DNA of 64,000 nt from Marinobacter halotolerans. GTDB lineage: Bacteria; Pseudomonadota; Gammaproteobacteria; Pseudomonadales; Oleiphilaceae. The notes below the pieces were generated by a model. The model saw only the letters and a program-made list of their open reading frames with translations. It ran no database searches and was not told the DNA's origin. A program made the translations under genes and the position numbers. This document shows positions 26,631-35,585 of the stretch, one piece after another (position 1 is the first letter of the stretch; each line of letters opens with the position of its first letter). Location of the stretch: positions 2,046,001 through 2,110,000 of the forward strand of contig NZ_VMHP01000001.1 in NCBI RefSeq assembly GCF_008795985.1, read 5' to 3'.

Positions 26631-27341
26631 TCACTGCTCCGGGTTAACGTCCAGCAGTTCCACGTCGAAGATCAGGGTTTCGTTGGGGCCAATGCGCTGA
26701 TTGCCGCCCGGGCCGTAAGCCAGATCTGCCGGAATATACAGCTTGGCACGACCGCCTTCCTTCATCAGTTGCAGGCCTTCAGTCCAGCCCGGAATCACCT
26801 GGTTCAGGCCGAAGGTCACCGGCTCGCCGCGCTCGCGGGAGCTATCGAAAACCTCACCGGAAATCAGCTCACCCGTGTAGTGAACCCTGACCCGGTCGTC
26901 AGCCGTTGGCGATTCGCCTTCGCCCTCTTCGAGGATTTCATACTGCAGGCCGGATTCGGTGGTCTTCACGCCTTCGCGCTCGGCATTTTCAGCCAGGAAG
27001 GTTTGACCCGCTTCAAGGTTCTTCTGTGCCAGTTCGCTCTGCTGGCCGGCGGCCTCTTCCTGCATTTCTGCCTGGTAGGCCATCAGGGCTTGCTGAATTT
27101 CCTCGCGGGTCATTCGCTGCTGTTTTTCATCGCCGGCATGGCCGTGCCTGATGCCCTGCAGGAACTGCTCCATCTGAAGGTCGGGAAGGTCGTTGCCCAT
27201 TCTTTCGCCCATCACCAGGCCCATGCCGTAGCTGACCTTCTGGTCAGTGGTTTCCAGCTTCGGGGCAGGCGCCGTTTCCTGGGCTGAAGAGCAGCCTGCA
27301 AGGGCGCCAGCGACGGTCAATGCGATCAGAGTTCTTTTCAT
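26631..27341 (-). CDS. FKBP-type peptidyl-prolyl isomerase, lipoprotein
   Basis: The 236-residue protein has a lipobox LAGC with C17 as the lipidated residue, so it is membrane-anchored in the periplasm or outer membrane. A helical dimerisation domain of the FkpA/Mip type (KVSYGMGLVMGERM) is followed by an FKBP domain (about 125-233) with VRVHYTGELISGEVFDSS, GWTEGLQLMKEGGRAKLYIP and LAYGPGG. It acts as a folding catalyst and chaperone. It is convergent with rsd, 44 bases apart; a GC-rich repeat in that gap (CGGAACCCGGAGGCCGGGTTCCG) is a likely shared terminator stem without a T-run. Confidence 0.93.
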   Translation of the reverse strand: MKRTLIALTVAGALAGCSSAQETAPAPKLETTDQKVSYGMGLVMGERMGNDLPDLQMEQFLQGIRHGHAGDEKQQRMTREEIQQALMAYQAEMQEEAAGQQSELAQKNLEAGQTFLAENAEREGVKTTESGLQYEILEEGEGESPTADDRVRVHYTGELISGEVFDSSRERGEPVTFGLNQVIPGWTEGLQLMKEGGRAKLYIPADLAYGPGGNQRIGPNETLIFDVELLDVNPEQ

Positions 27342-27460
27342 GGAGGGTCCTTTGTATTGATACCGATTGGATTTTTCGAAACCCCAGACCGTAACCGGTT
27401 CAGGCCGCAGATGCTACTGAACATGTGTTAAGGATCGGGGTGGCCTGCGTTGTCCGGTGG

Positions 27461-27847
27461 TCAGCTACCATTATTTGCGGGGTTGGTGTCCAGCGAAAAG
27501 GGTGCGGTGTAAGGGGATTGCCAGTCTGGCTCCGGGTCTGCGCTGGCAGTTGGGCGGGGTGGTTTGTCCGCTCGTTCGATAGCCAGCGCGTTCCAGTGGC
27601 CGGTCTCCGGGGGCGAATCAGCGTAATGCCAGTTGCCTTTGTCATCCTGCCATTTAAAGACAATCTCTGGTCCGTCGGTGGGGACAGGTGAAGGCACCAG
27701 GCCTTCGAAGGCGGGAATATCCTGGGTAGCCCCTGTGTTGTCTGACGCGGGCTTTGTGTTTACCGGACCGCCAACGCCGAAAAAAATCAGCACCACCAGA
27801 ACACCAAGGGCAGGAAAGGCCAGCCGGATAAGCCATTTCATCATCAT
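27461..27847 (-). CDS. DUF4124-domain membrane-anchored protein
   Basis: The 128-residue protein has one N-terminal hydrophobic helix (about residues 6-26). It also has a DUF4124 motif near residues 64-80 (FKWQDDKGNWHYADSPP), a short periplasmic domain of unknown role common in gammaproteobacteria. The C-terminus is proline-rich. Its start overlaps the stop of the upstream gene by 4 bases (ATGA), so the pair is coupled. The first three codons are all ATG-type methionines; the start at 27847 best fits the overlap. Confidence 0.8.
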   Translation of the reverse strand: MMMKWLIRLAFPALGVLVVLIFFGVGGPVNTKPASDNTGATQDIPAFEGLVPSPVPTDGPEIVFKWQDDKGNWHYADSPPETGHWNALAIERADKPPRPTASADPEPDWQSPYTAPFSLDTNPANNGS

Positions 27848-28374
27848 GGCGGGTTGTCTCCCTCGGCAAACACCTGCAACTCTTCGATCAGGCTATTCAG
27901 CAGTAAGCGGGTTTCGTTGTCCATGGCCTTCTCCGGTGCGGCCGCCTGAAGGTTCTCCAGCGCCAGAATCCTTGTTGATCGTTCATTCAGGCCGGTCACA
28001 GCGGTAGTGCCAGAATCGAGGGCCCTGTAGGCCAGTGCCAACTCTACCCGTTCCGCCTCAAGTTCACTTTGTGCCACGTAGCCCCTGGCCTGTTCGGTCG
28101 CCGGGTTGCCTTTTGCAATGGCTTTTCGAACCTGTCTGAGGGCTTCCGTTACCTGATGTCGCCAGGTAACCACCGGCCCCGAGACAAAGCCCGGGAACTT
28201 GCGGTTTCGCAGGGCCAGCCACAACCCGCAAAGAATGTCCGTTACACTCCAGCCCTCGTCCTGAAGAGCGAGAGCGGCTTCACGGGCAATTGGACGGGTC
28301 CAGAAGCTACCAGCAAATTGCCAGAGTGGCCCGTCAAGGCAGAGGTCCAATGGTATGGCTGGTTCGCTGGACAC
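27844..28374 (-). CDS. TIGR02444/DUF2390 family protein
   Basis: This 176-residue cytoplasmic protein has the family hallmark near its N-terminus: a WQFAGSFWTRP segment, then AALALQDEGWSVTDILCGLWLA. Function is unknown in all species I know. It is divergent from the ABC-F gene with only 40 bases between the starts, and such pairing of a TIGR02444 gene with a YheS-like ABC-F gene is, from memory, common in pseudomonads. Confidence 0.8.
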   Translation of the reverse strand: MSSEPAIPLDLCLDGPLWQFAGSFWTRPIAREAALALQDEGWSVTDILCGLWLALRNRKFPGFVSGPVVTWRHQVTEALRQVRKAIAKGNPATEQARGYVAQSELEAERVELALAYRALDSGTTAVTGLNERSTRILALENLQAAAPEKAMDNETRLLLNSLIEELQVFAEGDNPP

Positions 28375-28414
28375 ACTCTTACCCCTGATTGCTAAGCCCT
28401 GATATCATTACGCC

Positions 28415-30376
28415 ATGCTAACGATAACCGATCTCAGTTTACAACGGGGTGGAGTCTGGTTGCTAGAATCCGTCAACCTCACCATCCAGCCCGGTCAGCG
28501 TGTGGCGATTGTCGGCGCCAACGGTGCCGGCAAGTCCAGCCTGTTCCAGTTGCTGCTCGGCCAGCTTGCGCCGGAGCAGGGCAGCGCCTCTTTGCCCGGC
28601 GGTTGCCGGATTGCCCACATGGCCCAGGAAGTCATGGCGTCCCGGCGCAGTGCCCGTGATTTCGTGCTGGACGGCGACATTGACCTGCGCCGGCTCGAGG
28701 CGGATCTGGCCGCTGCCGAGGCCAGAGGCGACGACCACGAGATTGCCCGTATCCACGGTGAACTGGACGTGCACGAAGCCTGGTCCGCGCCGCGCAGGGC
28801 GGAATCGCTGATCCGTGGCCTGGGATTCACCGATGCCGACGCCGACCGGCCGGTATCGGCATTCTCCGGCGGTTGGCGCATTCGTCTCAATCTTGCCCAG
28901 GCGCTGATGCGCCCGTCCGACCTGTTGCTGCTGGACGAGCCCACCAACCACCTGGATCTGGACGCCTGTCTGTGGCTGGAAAACTGGCTGCGCCGCTACG
29001 AAGGTACGCTGCTGTTCATCTCCCACGACCGAGATTTCATGGACCGTGTGGCCACTCATCTGGTGCATTTCGACCAGCGCAGACTCGATTTGTATACGGG
29101 TAATTACTCAGCCTTCGAGGCCCAGCGTAGTGAACGACTGGCCCAACAACAGGCGGGCTTTGAACGGCAGCAGGCGCGTATCGCCGAAATCCAGCGTTTC
29201 ATCGACCGGTTCAAGGCCAAGGCAACCAAGGCCAAGCAGGCCCAGAGCCGCGTCAAGGCGCTGGAGAGGATGGAAAAGATTGCCCCTGCCCATGTGGATT
29301 CGCCCTTCAGTTTCGAGTTTCCGGTGGCCGATAAAGTGTCCAGCCCGTTACTGTCTATTCGTCATGGCGCTGCCGGCTACGATGATGCGGTGATTCTCAG
29401 GGACATCAACCTGACGCTACTGCCGGGCAGCCGGATCGGACTGCTTGGACCTAACGGCGCCGGTAAATCCACGCTGATGGACGCCCTGAGACAACAGGAC
29501 GCCTTGCTGGAAGGCCAGCGCATCTGCGGAGAGCATCTGGCCATCGGGCACTTTGCCCAGCACCAGCTGGAGTCGCTGGACCTGGATGCAAGCCCGTTTC
29601 TCCACCTGCAGCGTCTGTCGCCCCGGGCTTCTGAACAGAGTATCCGCAATTTTCTGGGTGGTTTTGATTTTCACGGTGACGAGGCGCTGAGTGCCATCCG
29701 CTCCTTTTCCGGTGGTGAGAAGGCCCGGGTTGCCCTGGCGGTCATCGCCTGGCAAAAGCCCAATCTGTTGCTGCTGGACGAGCCCACCAACCACCTGGAC
29801 CTGGAAATGCGCCAGGCACTGACCATGGCACTGCAGAACTTCGATGGCGCCATTGTGGTGGTCTCTCACGACCGGCATCTGCTGCGCAATACGGTGGATG
29901 AGTTCTGGTTGGTGAACGATGGCCGGGTGACCGAGTACAAAGGTGACCTTGAGGATTACGAGCGCTGGCTGGCGGATCGGCGCAAAGATGAAACCGAGGC
30001 GCCCCGCAGGGCGGCCGCCGCCGGCACGGCAAGTGCGCCCGAAAAACCGGAAGCAGAGGCCACCATCGGCGAATCCGCTGACGACCGGAAGGCCAGAAAG
30101 CGGGCAGAGGCGGCGCTGCGTCAGAAGCTGAGCCCCTATCGCAAAAAGCAGTCGGCGCTCGAGAAGGAAATGGACCAGCTTCAGGGCCGACTGGCCGCCC
30201 TTGAAGAGACGCTCTCAGATCCTGATCTTTACGCCGAACAGGGCAGGGAAAAGTTGAAAGCCAGCCTGGCCGAGCAGGGCAGCGCCAAGAGCCGGCTGGC
30301 CGACGTGGAGGCCGAGTGGCTGGAGGTCAGTGAAAAAGTCGAGGAGATGGAGTCCGAGCTGGAGGCCCAGGCATAG
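28415..30376 (+). CDS. ABC-F family ATPase (YheS-like)
   Basis: The 653-residue soluble protein has two ABC modules and no membrane domain. Module 1 has GANGAGKSS, FSGGWRIRLNLAQAL and LLLLDEPTNHLDL; module 2 has GPNGAGKST, FSGGEKARVALAVI and the same Walker B. The modules are joined by a charged linker (about 235-295) that enters the ribosomal E site in the family. A C-terminal coiled coil (about 560-653, rich in E, K and L) follows. ABC-F proteins act on ribosomes to relieve stalling. The length and tail fit YheS rather than Uup or EttA. Confidence 0.92.
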   Translation: MLTITDLSLQRGGVWLLESVNLTIQPGQRVAIVGANGAGKSSLFQLLLGQLAPEQGSASLPGGCRIAHMAQEVMASRRSARDFVLDGDIDLRRLEADLAAAEARGDDHEIARIHGELDVHEAWSAPRRAESLIRGLGFTDADADRPVSAFSGGWRIRLNLAQALMRPSDLLLLDEPTNHLDLDACLWLENWLRRYEGTLLFISHDRDFMDRVATHLVHFDQRRLDLYTGNYSAFEAQRSERLAQQQAGFERQQARIAEIQRFIDRFKAKATKAKQAQSRVKALERMEKIAPAHVDSPFSFEFPVADKVSSPLLSIRHGAAGYDDAVILRDINLTLLPGSRIGLLGPNGAGKSTLMDALRQQDALLEGQRICGEHLAIGHFAQHQLESLDLDASPFLHLQRLSPRASEQSIRNFLGGFDFHGDEALSAIRSFSGGEKARVALAVIAWQKPNLLLLDEPTNHLDLEMRQALTMALQNFDGAIVVVSHDRHLLRNTVDEFWLVNDGRVTEYKGDLEDYERWLADRRKDETEAPRRAAAAGTASAPEKPEAEATIGESADDRKARKRAEAALRQKLSPYRKKQSALEKEMDQLQGRLAALEETLSDPDLYAEQGREKLKASLAEQGSAKSRLADVEAEWLEVSEKVEEMESELEAQA

Positions 30377-30390
30377 CGTCCGGCAGAGTG

Positions 30391-31926
30391 TCAGGCGTTG
30401 ACGTTCAGCTCGAAATCCTGCTTTGACAGGTAGTCCCGCTCGTTCTCCAGATCGGCCATGGTCAGTGGCCGGTCATCCAGCCAGCCCGGCGGAAAGGTTA
30501 GCGTCAGCCCGTTGGTTCTTGCCTCAAGGCTGAAGTCTGGTGGGTTTTCATGGTTCCGTGGATGCTGCAGTAACACGGCCAATCGCACCAGTACGCAGAG
30601 GTACCGCAGCCGCGGCAGATCGTCTGCATCCAGTCCTTCGAAAACCGAGGCCGAGAATTTACGGCGGTGCCCGCGTACCAGGGTGGCCAGTTCCCGCTGG
30701 AACTGTTGGCTGAAGCCCGGCAGATCCGAATACCGCAGCAGGTAGGCGCCGTGTTTGTGGTACTGGCTGTGGGAGATGGTCAGGCCAATTTCGTGCAGGC
30801 GGCATCCCCAGCGCAGCACTTCTTCATTCCCCGGCGTGTTGATGTCCCAGGCGTCGGCGACCTGGTCCCAGGCAGCCATGGCCGTCCGCTCAACCGCGGC
30901 GCCGTGTTCCTGGTCCACGTGATAACGTTCCTGCAATGCCTGGATCGTCCGTTCGCGCACATCTTCATGCTGGATCCGCCCGGCGATGTCGTACAGCAGG
31001 CCTTCCCTCAGGGCGCCGTCGGTAAAGGTCATATCGGCAATGCTCAGGGAGTTGAACGCCCCCATCAGAATGGCAAAGCCCGCCGGGAAAATGCTCTGGC
31101 GGTCCTGGCGAACGCCAAGGTCGCCAAGCTTGTCGATCTTGCCCATGGCCACCAGGCGTTTGCGCAGCTCGGTCATGGCCTCCATGGTGATTGTGCCATC
31201 GGTCAGTTTCAGGCTCGACAGAACGCTGGCAATGGCTTTGATGGTACCGGATGAGCCCACTGCGCTTTGCCAGCCCCGCTGCCGATAGTGCTGACGGATA
31301 TTCAGCAGCTCCTGCTCGGCGTGGGTTACCGCCCGGTCCATCTGTTTGCGGGTAATCTTGCCATCCGGGAAATAGCGATTACGGAAAGACACGCAACCCA
31401 TGTGCAGGCTTTCCATATCCTGGGGTTCGAAGCGCTCACCGATAATGAATTCAGTACTGCCGCCGCCGATATCCACCACCAGGCGGCGGCCACTGTCGTC
31501 GGACAGGGTGTGGGAAACGCCCAGATAGATCAGGCGAGCCTCTTCCCGTCCGGCAATGATCTCGACCGGGTAGCCCAGTACCTTTTCCGCCCTGGCCATG
31601 AATTGTCGGGCATTGCGGGCGACACGAAGCGCGTTGGTGCCGACGACCTGTACGGCTTCCGGTGGCATGCCGGACAATCGCTGGGCAAACCGGCTCAGGC
31701 AGGCAAGACCCCGCTCCATGGCTTCTTCGGTCAGGCGGTTGTTGCTGTCCAGCCCTGCGCCCAGTTGAACCTTCTCGCCCATTTTTTCCAGCGTGCGGAT
31801 TTCACCGTGAACCAGTCGCGCGACCACCATGTGGAAACTGTTGGAGCCCATGTCGATAGCGGCAAGCAATTCAGGGGCGGTACCTGGAATGGTGGCGGAA
31901 GCGGCTGGAGAAGATGAAACCGTCAC
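30391..31926 (-). CDS. ppx: Exopolyphosphatase Ppx
   Basis: The 511-residue enzyme removes terminal phosphate from polyphosphate. It opens with LLAAIDMGSNSFHMVVARL and has VVDIGGGSTEFIIG and the GSSGTIKA loop of the Ppx/GppA phosphatase fold, then a C-terminal HD-like helical domain (CRLHEIGLTISHSQYHKHGAY is its metal-like region, given by its HEIG and HKHGAY landmarks). The start is GTG at 31926 with AGGAA upstream. GppA activity toward pppGpp is a close alternative. The gene is divergent from trxA, as in P. aeruginosa. Confidence 0.93.
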   Translation of the reverse strand: MTVSSSPAASATIPGTAPELLAAIDMGSNSFHMVVARLVHGEIRTLEKMGEKVQLGAGLDSNNRLTEEAMERGLACLSRFAQRLSGMPPEAVQVVGTNALRVARNARQFMARAEKVLGYPVEIIAGREEARLIYLGVSHTLSDDSGRRLVVDIGGGSTEFIIGERFEPQDMESLHMGCVSFRNRYFPDGKITRKQMDRAVTHAEQELLNIRQHYRQRGWQSAVGSSGTIKAIASVLSSLKLTDGTITMEAMTELRKRLVAMGKIDKLGDLGVRQDRQSIFPAGFAILMGAFNSLSIADMTFTDGALREGLLYDIAGRIQHEDVRERTIQALQERYHVDQEHGAAVERTAMAAWDQVADAWDINTPGNEEVLRWGCRLHEIGLTISHSQYHKHGAYLLRYSDLPGFSQQFQRELATLVRGHRRKFSASVFEGLDADDLPRLRYLCVLVRLAVLLQHPRNHENPPDFSLEARTNGLTLTFPPGWLDDRPLTMADLENERDYLSKQDFELNVNA

Positions 31927-32293
31927 GTGTCTTGAATTCCTTCTGCCAGGCTCAATTTAAAGTGGTATAGACAGCTTGAGCCCTGGGTTGGGCCAGAGTG
32001 CCGACCTGCGCGGTGGCAGGGCTTATGCGGCAGATTCGGGCCGCCTGTTTCAGCCGTTACTATAAGCGATATGAACTGTAACGCAATGACCGCGGCGGCC
32101 AGGCGTCAGGGAAATCCGAAGGTAGGGCAGCCGCCGATTTGCTTCACATTTGCCGAGGCAATCGCGTAAAGTAGCGGCTATTAACATGGATTTAATGATG
32201 GCGTGCCGTGTGCAACGCCGGTTCTGGAATTGAGTCAACTGTGCTGATCAGACGGCAGACACTGTCGCTCAGCGCACCAACTGGGAAGATAAA
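31927..32293. other. Divergent intergenic region between ppx and trxA
   Basis: These 367 bases separate the starts of ppx and trxA and must hold both promoters. I can see two short inverted repeats, GCTCAA/TTGAGC about 20 bases apart near the ppx end and TTGCC/GGCAA at 32150-32161. No -35/-10 pair is convincing and no credible gene is present. Confidence 0.4.
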
Positions 32294-32620
32294 ATGAGCG
32301 GAAATATTGTAAACGTAACCGACGCATCTTTTGAGCAGGACGTGCTGCAGTCAGACGTTCCTGTGCTGGTTGACTACTGGGCAGAGTGGTGCGGCCCGTG
32401 CAAGATGATTGCCCCGGTTCTTGAGGAAATGGCCGAGGAATACGAAGGCAAACTGAAAGTCTGCAAGCTGAACATCGACGAGAACGAGCAGACGCCGCCC
32501 AAGTTCAACATCCGTGGCATCCCCACGTTGATGCTGTTCAAGAATGGCAACGTGGATGCCACCAAAGTGGGCGCCCTGTCCAAGTCACAACTGGCAGCCT
32601 TCCTCGACAGCAATCTCTGA
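32294..32620 (+). CDS. trxA: Thioredoxin 1
   Basis: The 108-residue protein has the WCGPCK active site (C33 and C36) in the standard position and the cis-proline region RGIPTLMLF. It is the main cytoplasmic dithiol reductant for ribonucleotide reductase, peroxiredoxins and methionine sulfoxide reductases. QTPPKFN before the cis-proline loop replaces the commoner TAPKYG. A strong terminator follows directly. Confidence 0.97.
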   Translation: MSGNIVNVTDASFEQDVLQSDVPVLVDYWAEWCGPCKMIAPVLEEMAEEYEGKLKVCKLNIDENEQTPPKFNIRGIPTLMLFKNGNVDATKVGALSKSQLAAFLDSNL

Positions 32621-32637
32621 TTGCAGCCGATGGCAAG

Positions 32638-32674
32638 AACCGCTCCCGGACTGATGTTCAGGAGCGGTTTTTTT
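32638..32674 (+). terminator. Rho-independent terminator after trxA
   Basis: AACCGCTCC at 32638-32646 pairs with GGAGCGGTT at 32661-32669 and is followed by a T-run. It ends 12 bases before the 3' end of the convergent moa operon. Confidence 0.92.
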
Positions 32675-32685
32675 GTGTCTGGTAA

Positions 32686-33135
32686 TCAATCATCCCAGGT
32701 CTGGGACCGCTCCAGGTCCGATGTCTTTTGCTCCACCCAGTGCTCGCTGTCTCCGGTAATTTCCTTCTTCCAGAAGGGTGCCGAGGTTTTCAGGGCGTCC
32801 ATGATGAACTCGCAGGCCGCAAACGCATCCCCCCGATGGGCGCTGCAGACCCCCACAAACACGATCTGCTCGCTCAGCGACAGTGCCCCAACCCGATGGA
32901 TAACCCGCGCCTCACGCACATCCCAGCGCTCCGAGGCGGTATTGATGAGCCCTTCGATGACCTGTTCCGTCATCCCCGGATAGTGCTCCAGAAACAGCCC
33001 GGTCACGCCTTTCATGTCGCCACTGTCACGAACCAGTCCGGTGAAGGTGGCAATGGCGCCAGTGCCTGAACCGCTGTCGCGGAGCGCCCGGTATTCCTCG
33101 GCGGCGTTGAAATCTTCCTGCTGCACGCGAATCAT
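32686..33135 (-). CDS. moaE: Molybdopterin synthase catalytic subunit MoaE
   Basis: The 149-residue subunit, with MoaD, inserts two sulfurs into precursor Z to make molybdopterin. Family landmarks are FTGLVRDSGD, LEHYPGM, IHRVGALSLSEQIVFVGVCSAHR (given by its HRVG and SAHR ends) and the catalytic lysine region FWKKE near residue 127. It is the last gene of the operon, its ATG two bases after the moaD stop. Confidence 0.95.
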   Translation of the reverse strand: MIRVQQEDFNAAEEYRALRDSGSGTGAIATFTGLVRDSGDMKGVTGLFLEHYPGMTEQVIEGLINTASERWDVREARVIHRVGALSLSEQIVFVGVCSAHRGDAFAACEFIMDALKTSAPFWKKEITGDSEHWVEQKTSDLERSQTWDD

Positions 33136-33137
33136 GG

Positions 33138-33401
33138 TCAGCCCCCTGTCACCGGCGGGAAAAATGCCACCTCGTCACCGGGGTGCAATGCCCGCTCGGG
33201 TTTGGTCATCTCCTGGTTGACGGCGATCATCACCGGCAGGTCTCCGTCCAACTGGGCCCAGTTGCCGCCTTTGGCTGCAAGGGAGTGCAGCAGGGCGCCG
33301 GCGGTCAGACCGGGTTCGGCGTCTACCGTCAGCGTTGAGGTGTCCAGTTCTTCCCGCAGGCGGGCGAAGAACTTAACGGTAATGGTTTTATCGGTCGCCA
33401 T
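33138..33401 (-). CDS. moaD: Molybdopterin synthase sulfur carrier MoaD
   Basis: The 87-residue ubiquitin-like protein starts with ITVKFFARLREEL and ends in VTGG, the double glycine whose C-terminus is thiocarboxylated and donates sulfur in the MoaE active site. DEVAFFPPVTGG is the standard C-terminus. It lies between moeA and moaE with gaps of two bases. Confidence 0.95.
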   Translation of the reverse strand: MATDKTITVKFFARLREELDTSTLTVDAEPGLTAGALLHSLAAKGGNWAQLDGDLPVMIAVNQEMTKPERALHPGDEVAFFPPVTGG

Positions 33402-33403
33402 GT

Positions 33404-34618
33404 TTATTCAAGCAGCTCCGCAAAAGAATAGTAGGTTACAGTGTCACCCTGCTCGACGGTCTGGTTTTCCGGTATTACCGCAAGCCCATTCGCCCAGCAG
33501 GTAGAGCTCAGTACACCCGAGCTCTGATTCGGGTAGGCGTTTATCGCCAGCGTGCCATTGTTCAGGCTTTTACGGGCGCGGACATACTCCCGGCGAAACG
33601 AGGATTTCTCCGTGGAGAATCCGGCCGGCACCCGTTCACCATAGACCATAAAGGGCGGTCGCCCCTGACAGGCGCGGATAAACGGCATGCCGACCACCAG
33701 GAAGGACACCAGAACCGACGCCGGATTTCCTGGCAGGCCTAGCAGTGGTGTATCGTCGATCGTTCCGAACGCCACGGGTTTGCCGGGCTTTATCGCCATC
33801 TTCCACAGAGACAGGCCAACTGACTCTTCCAGTACCGCCCGCACATGATCCTCTTCGCCTACTGATACGCCACCGCTGGTTATGATCAGGTCCGCCTCGG
33901 CCGCAGCCCTTTTGAGGGTCTTGCGGGTATCTTCACGGGTGTCAGCGAGGGTTTCGCAGAGCACCACGTCGCAGCCTGCCTTCGCAAGCAACCCCAGCAT
34001 GGTATACCGATTGGAGTTGTAGATCTGCCCGGGACCCAGCGGCTGCCCCGGGTCCACCAGTTCATCGCCGGTGTTGAGAATGGCGACTTTCAGCCGGGCG
34101 AACACCTCCACCTTGCCGATGCCAATAGAGCCCAGAAGACCCATTTCCTGGGGTCGGATCCTGGTGCCTTTGGCGAGCGCCAGTTCGCCCCGGGCCAGGT
34201 CCTGACCCTGGCGCCGGATGTTCTGGCCTTCACTGACCGGGGCGTCGACTGAAATGCCGTCGTCGGACACCGTTACCCGCTCCTGCATGATAACCGAGTC
34301 CGCTCCGGCGGGAATTTCCGAGCCGGTGAAGATGCGCACCGCGGTTCCCGCCTCCAGGGAGCCGGGTGCATGCCCGGCGGCAACGCGTCCGGATACCGGC
34401 AAACGGGTGTTGCCGGACAGGTCCCCCGCCCGCACGGCATAACCGTCCACTGCGCTGTTGTCCGCCGGTGGTACATCGGCGGGCACCTGATAGTCGGTCG
34501 CCAGAATCCGGTCCAGGCTCTGGGTCAGGGCGACAGTTTCCGTGTCTGAAACCGGACGGGCCCGGCTGACAAGGTGACGAATGGCATCGTCAACGGAGGT
34601 CAGGTCTGAAGCAGCCAT
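33404..34618 (-). CDS. moeA: Molybdopterin molybdenumtransferase MoeA
   Basis: The 404-residue enzyme inserts molybdate into adenylylated molybdopterin. Landmarks are the N-terminal VPADVPPADNSAVDGYAVR, the IMQERV strand, and the catalytic MoaB-like domain with LNTGDELVDPG, TSGGVSVGEEDHV and KPGKPVAFG, then PLLGLPGNPASVLVSF. Length is typical. It starts three bases after the moaB stop, within a four-gene operon whose moaA and moaC partners must lie elsewhere. Confidence 0.95.
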   Translation of the reverse strand: MAASDLTSVDDAIRHLVSRARPVSDTETVALTQSLDRILATDYQVPADVPPADNSAVDGYAVRAGDLSGNTRLPVSGRVAAGHAPGSLEAGTAVRIFTGSEIPAGADSVIMQERVTVSDDGISVDAPVSEGQNIRRQGQDLARGELALAKGTRIRPQEMGLLGSIGIGKVEVFARLKVAILNTGDELVDPGQPLGPGQIYNSNRYTMLGLLAKAGCDVVLCETLADTREDTRKTLKRAAAEADLIITSGGVSVGEEDHVRAVLEESVGLSLWKMAIKPGKPVAFGTIDDTPLLGLPGNPASVLVSFLVVGMPFIRACQGRPPFMVYGERVPAGFSTEKSSFRREYVRARKSLNNGTLAINAYPNQSSGVLSSTCWANGLAVIPENQTVEQGDTVTYYSFAELLE

Positions 34619-34621
34619 GGC

Positions 34622-35194
34622 TTACCGCTCCGCCCGTTCGCCGATGGGCTGGTTGATCCGGTTAACGGGCTTGTCGGGCTTGCGCAGGGCCAGGGCTGAG
34701 AAATTGCACGGTGCGTGTCGGCTGTCCAGCTGGCTGCTAAGAATACCGTTCCAGCCGGTACGGCAGGCGCCGGTGGATCCGGGCAGACAGAAAATCATGG
34801 TGTGGTTGGCCAGCCCGGCAAAGGCTCGGGACTGAATGGTGGAAGAGCCGATTTCAGCGGCAGACAGGCGGCGGAACTCCTCACCAAAACCTTCGATGCT
34901 CTTGTCAAACAGTGGGATAAGTGCCTCCGGCGTGCTGTCGCGTTCGTGAAAGCCGGTGCCGCCGGTGATGATAACAATGTTGATCTCCGGATCCGCGACC
35001 CAGGCAGATATCAGTGCCCGCACCAGGTAGACATCATCTGGCAGTATTCGCCGTGCAACCAGTTTGTGGCCCGCTTCGATCACGCTGTTTTCCAGAAACT
35101 GGCCGGACGTGTCTTCTGCCACGCCACGGCTGTCGGATACGGTTAACAGGCCAACACTGAGGGGCTTCAGCTCGCTGGTGATGTTACTGCTCAT
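34622..35194 (-). CDS. moaB: Molybdenum cofactor biosynthesis protein MoaB
   Basis: The 190-residue protein is the MoaB/Mog-type domain that adenylylates molybdopterin. It has [16 protein letters not shown] at the start, [18 protein letters not shown] as the nucleotide-binding core, and [14 protein letters not shown] near the end. It is the first gene of moaB-moeA-moaD-moaE. A structured segment 50 bases before its ATG is a candidate leader RNA. Mog is the alternative name for a near-identical role, and length and motifs favour MoaB. Confidence 0.93.
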   Translation of the reverse strand: MSSNITSELKPLSVGLLTVSDSRGVAEDTSGQFLENSVIEAGHKLVARRILPDDVYLVRALISAWVADPEINIVIITGGTGFHERDSTPEALIPLFDKSIEGFGEEFRRLSAAEIGSSTIQSRAFAGLANHTMIFCLPGSTGACRTGWNGILSSQLDSRHAPCNFSALALRKPDKPVNRINQPIGERAER

Positions 35195-35244
35195 GGGTGT
35201 GCTCCAATGTCAGAAAAGGTCATAGAGCCAGTATCCGTATCGGC

Positions 35245-35328
35245 GATGTTAAATGGAAGGGGAGTAACCCTTTGGAGGCAGGTCACAGACACCCCCGGGG
35301 CGATAAATCCGGCCTGCCCGGAAACATC
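35245..35328 (-). promoter_or_regulatory. Candidate structured leader RNA of the moaB operon
   Basis: Three helices are visible: an outer stem GATGTT/AACATC (35245-35250 with 35323-35328), a hairpin AAGGG/CCCTT (35257-35261 with 35268-35272), and a stem GGCAGG/CCTGCC (35277-35282 with 35313-35318) around a GC palindrome at 35293-35300. Together they form a closed three-way junction starting about 50 bases before moaB. The plus-strand rho promoter lies beyond it, so moaB is the more likely target. Molybdenum-cofactor riboswitches precede moa operons in gammaproteobacteria, but I could not match the conserved bases from memory. A possible minus-strand -10 (TATAGA, 35332 to 35327) would start the RNA inside the outer stem, which counts against the model. 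Confidence 0.38.
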
Positions 35329-35373
35329 TATAGGTGGAAAACCGGAAATTGGTTCAAAACTGCCCAACTTCAC

Positions 35374-35403
35374 TTGACATTGGTGCTGAAGGTAGCTGAT
35401 TAT
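35374..35403 (+). promoter_or_regulatory. Sigma-70 promoter for rho
   Basis: A perfect TTGACA at 35374-35379 is followed 18 bases later by GATTAT (four of six to TATAAT). The implied leader of about 175 bases before rho is of the size used for rho autoregulation in other bacteria. The rest of the 391-base gap between moaB and rho holds the moaB leader candidate and no credible gene. Confidence 0.6.
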
Positions 35404-35585
35404 CGCTGTTGCCCGGCGAACGGTTGTTCTTCCTGTCTCTGGCTTCAGTACTTTCCGGATTCTATCTCCACCGGTTGCTCCATCTGGCCAGCACCTAGTT
35501 CAAACGTGTACCCGAACAATATGCTCGCGGGCTTTCCTGTCATTCCAATGATCGTTTACTTCCATTCCTGACAATCTAATAACCT

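Noticed and set aside
32050..32238. 62-codon minus-strand frame between ppx and trxA.
   Set aside because: No start context or recognisable domain; it lies in the expected promoter region.
35245..35328. GGGGAGTAA on the plus strand, reminiscent of the yybP-ykoY manganese riboswitch signature.
   Set aside because: The second conserved loop of that class (with ACAUACG-like bases) is absent, and the downstream plus-strand gene is rho, with its own promoter beyond the structure.
35197..35571. 124-codon plus-strand frame between moaB and rho.
   Set aside because: It has no ribosome binding site or family resemblance, its composition is unlike a protein, and it overlaps the leader structure and the rho promoter.
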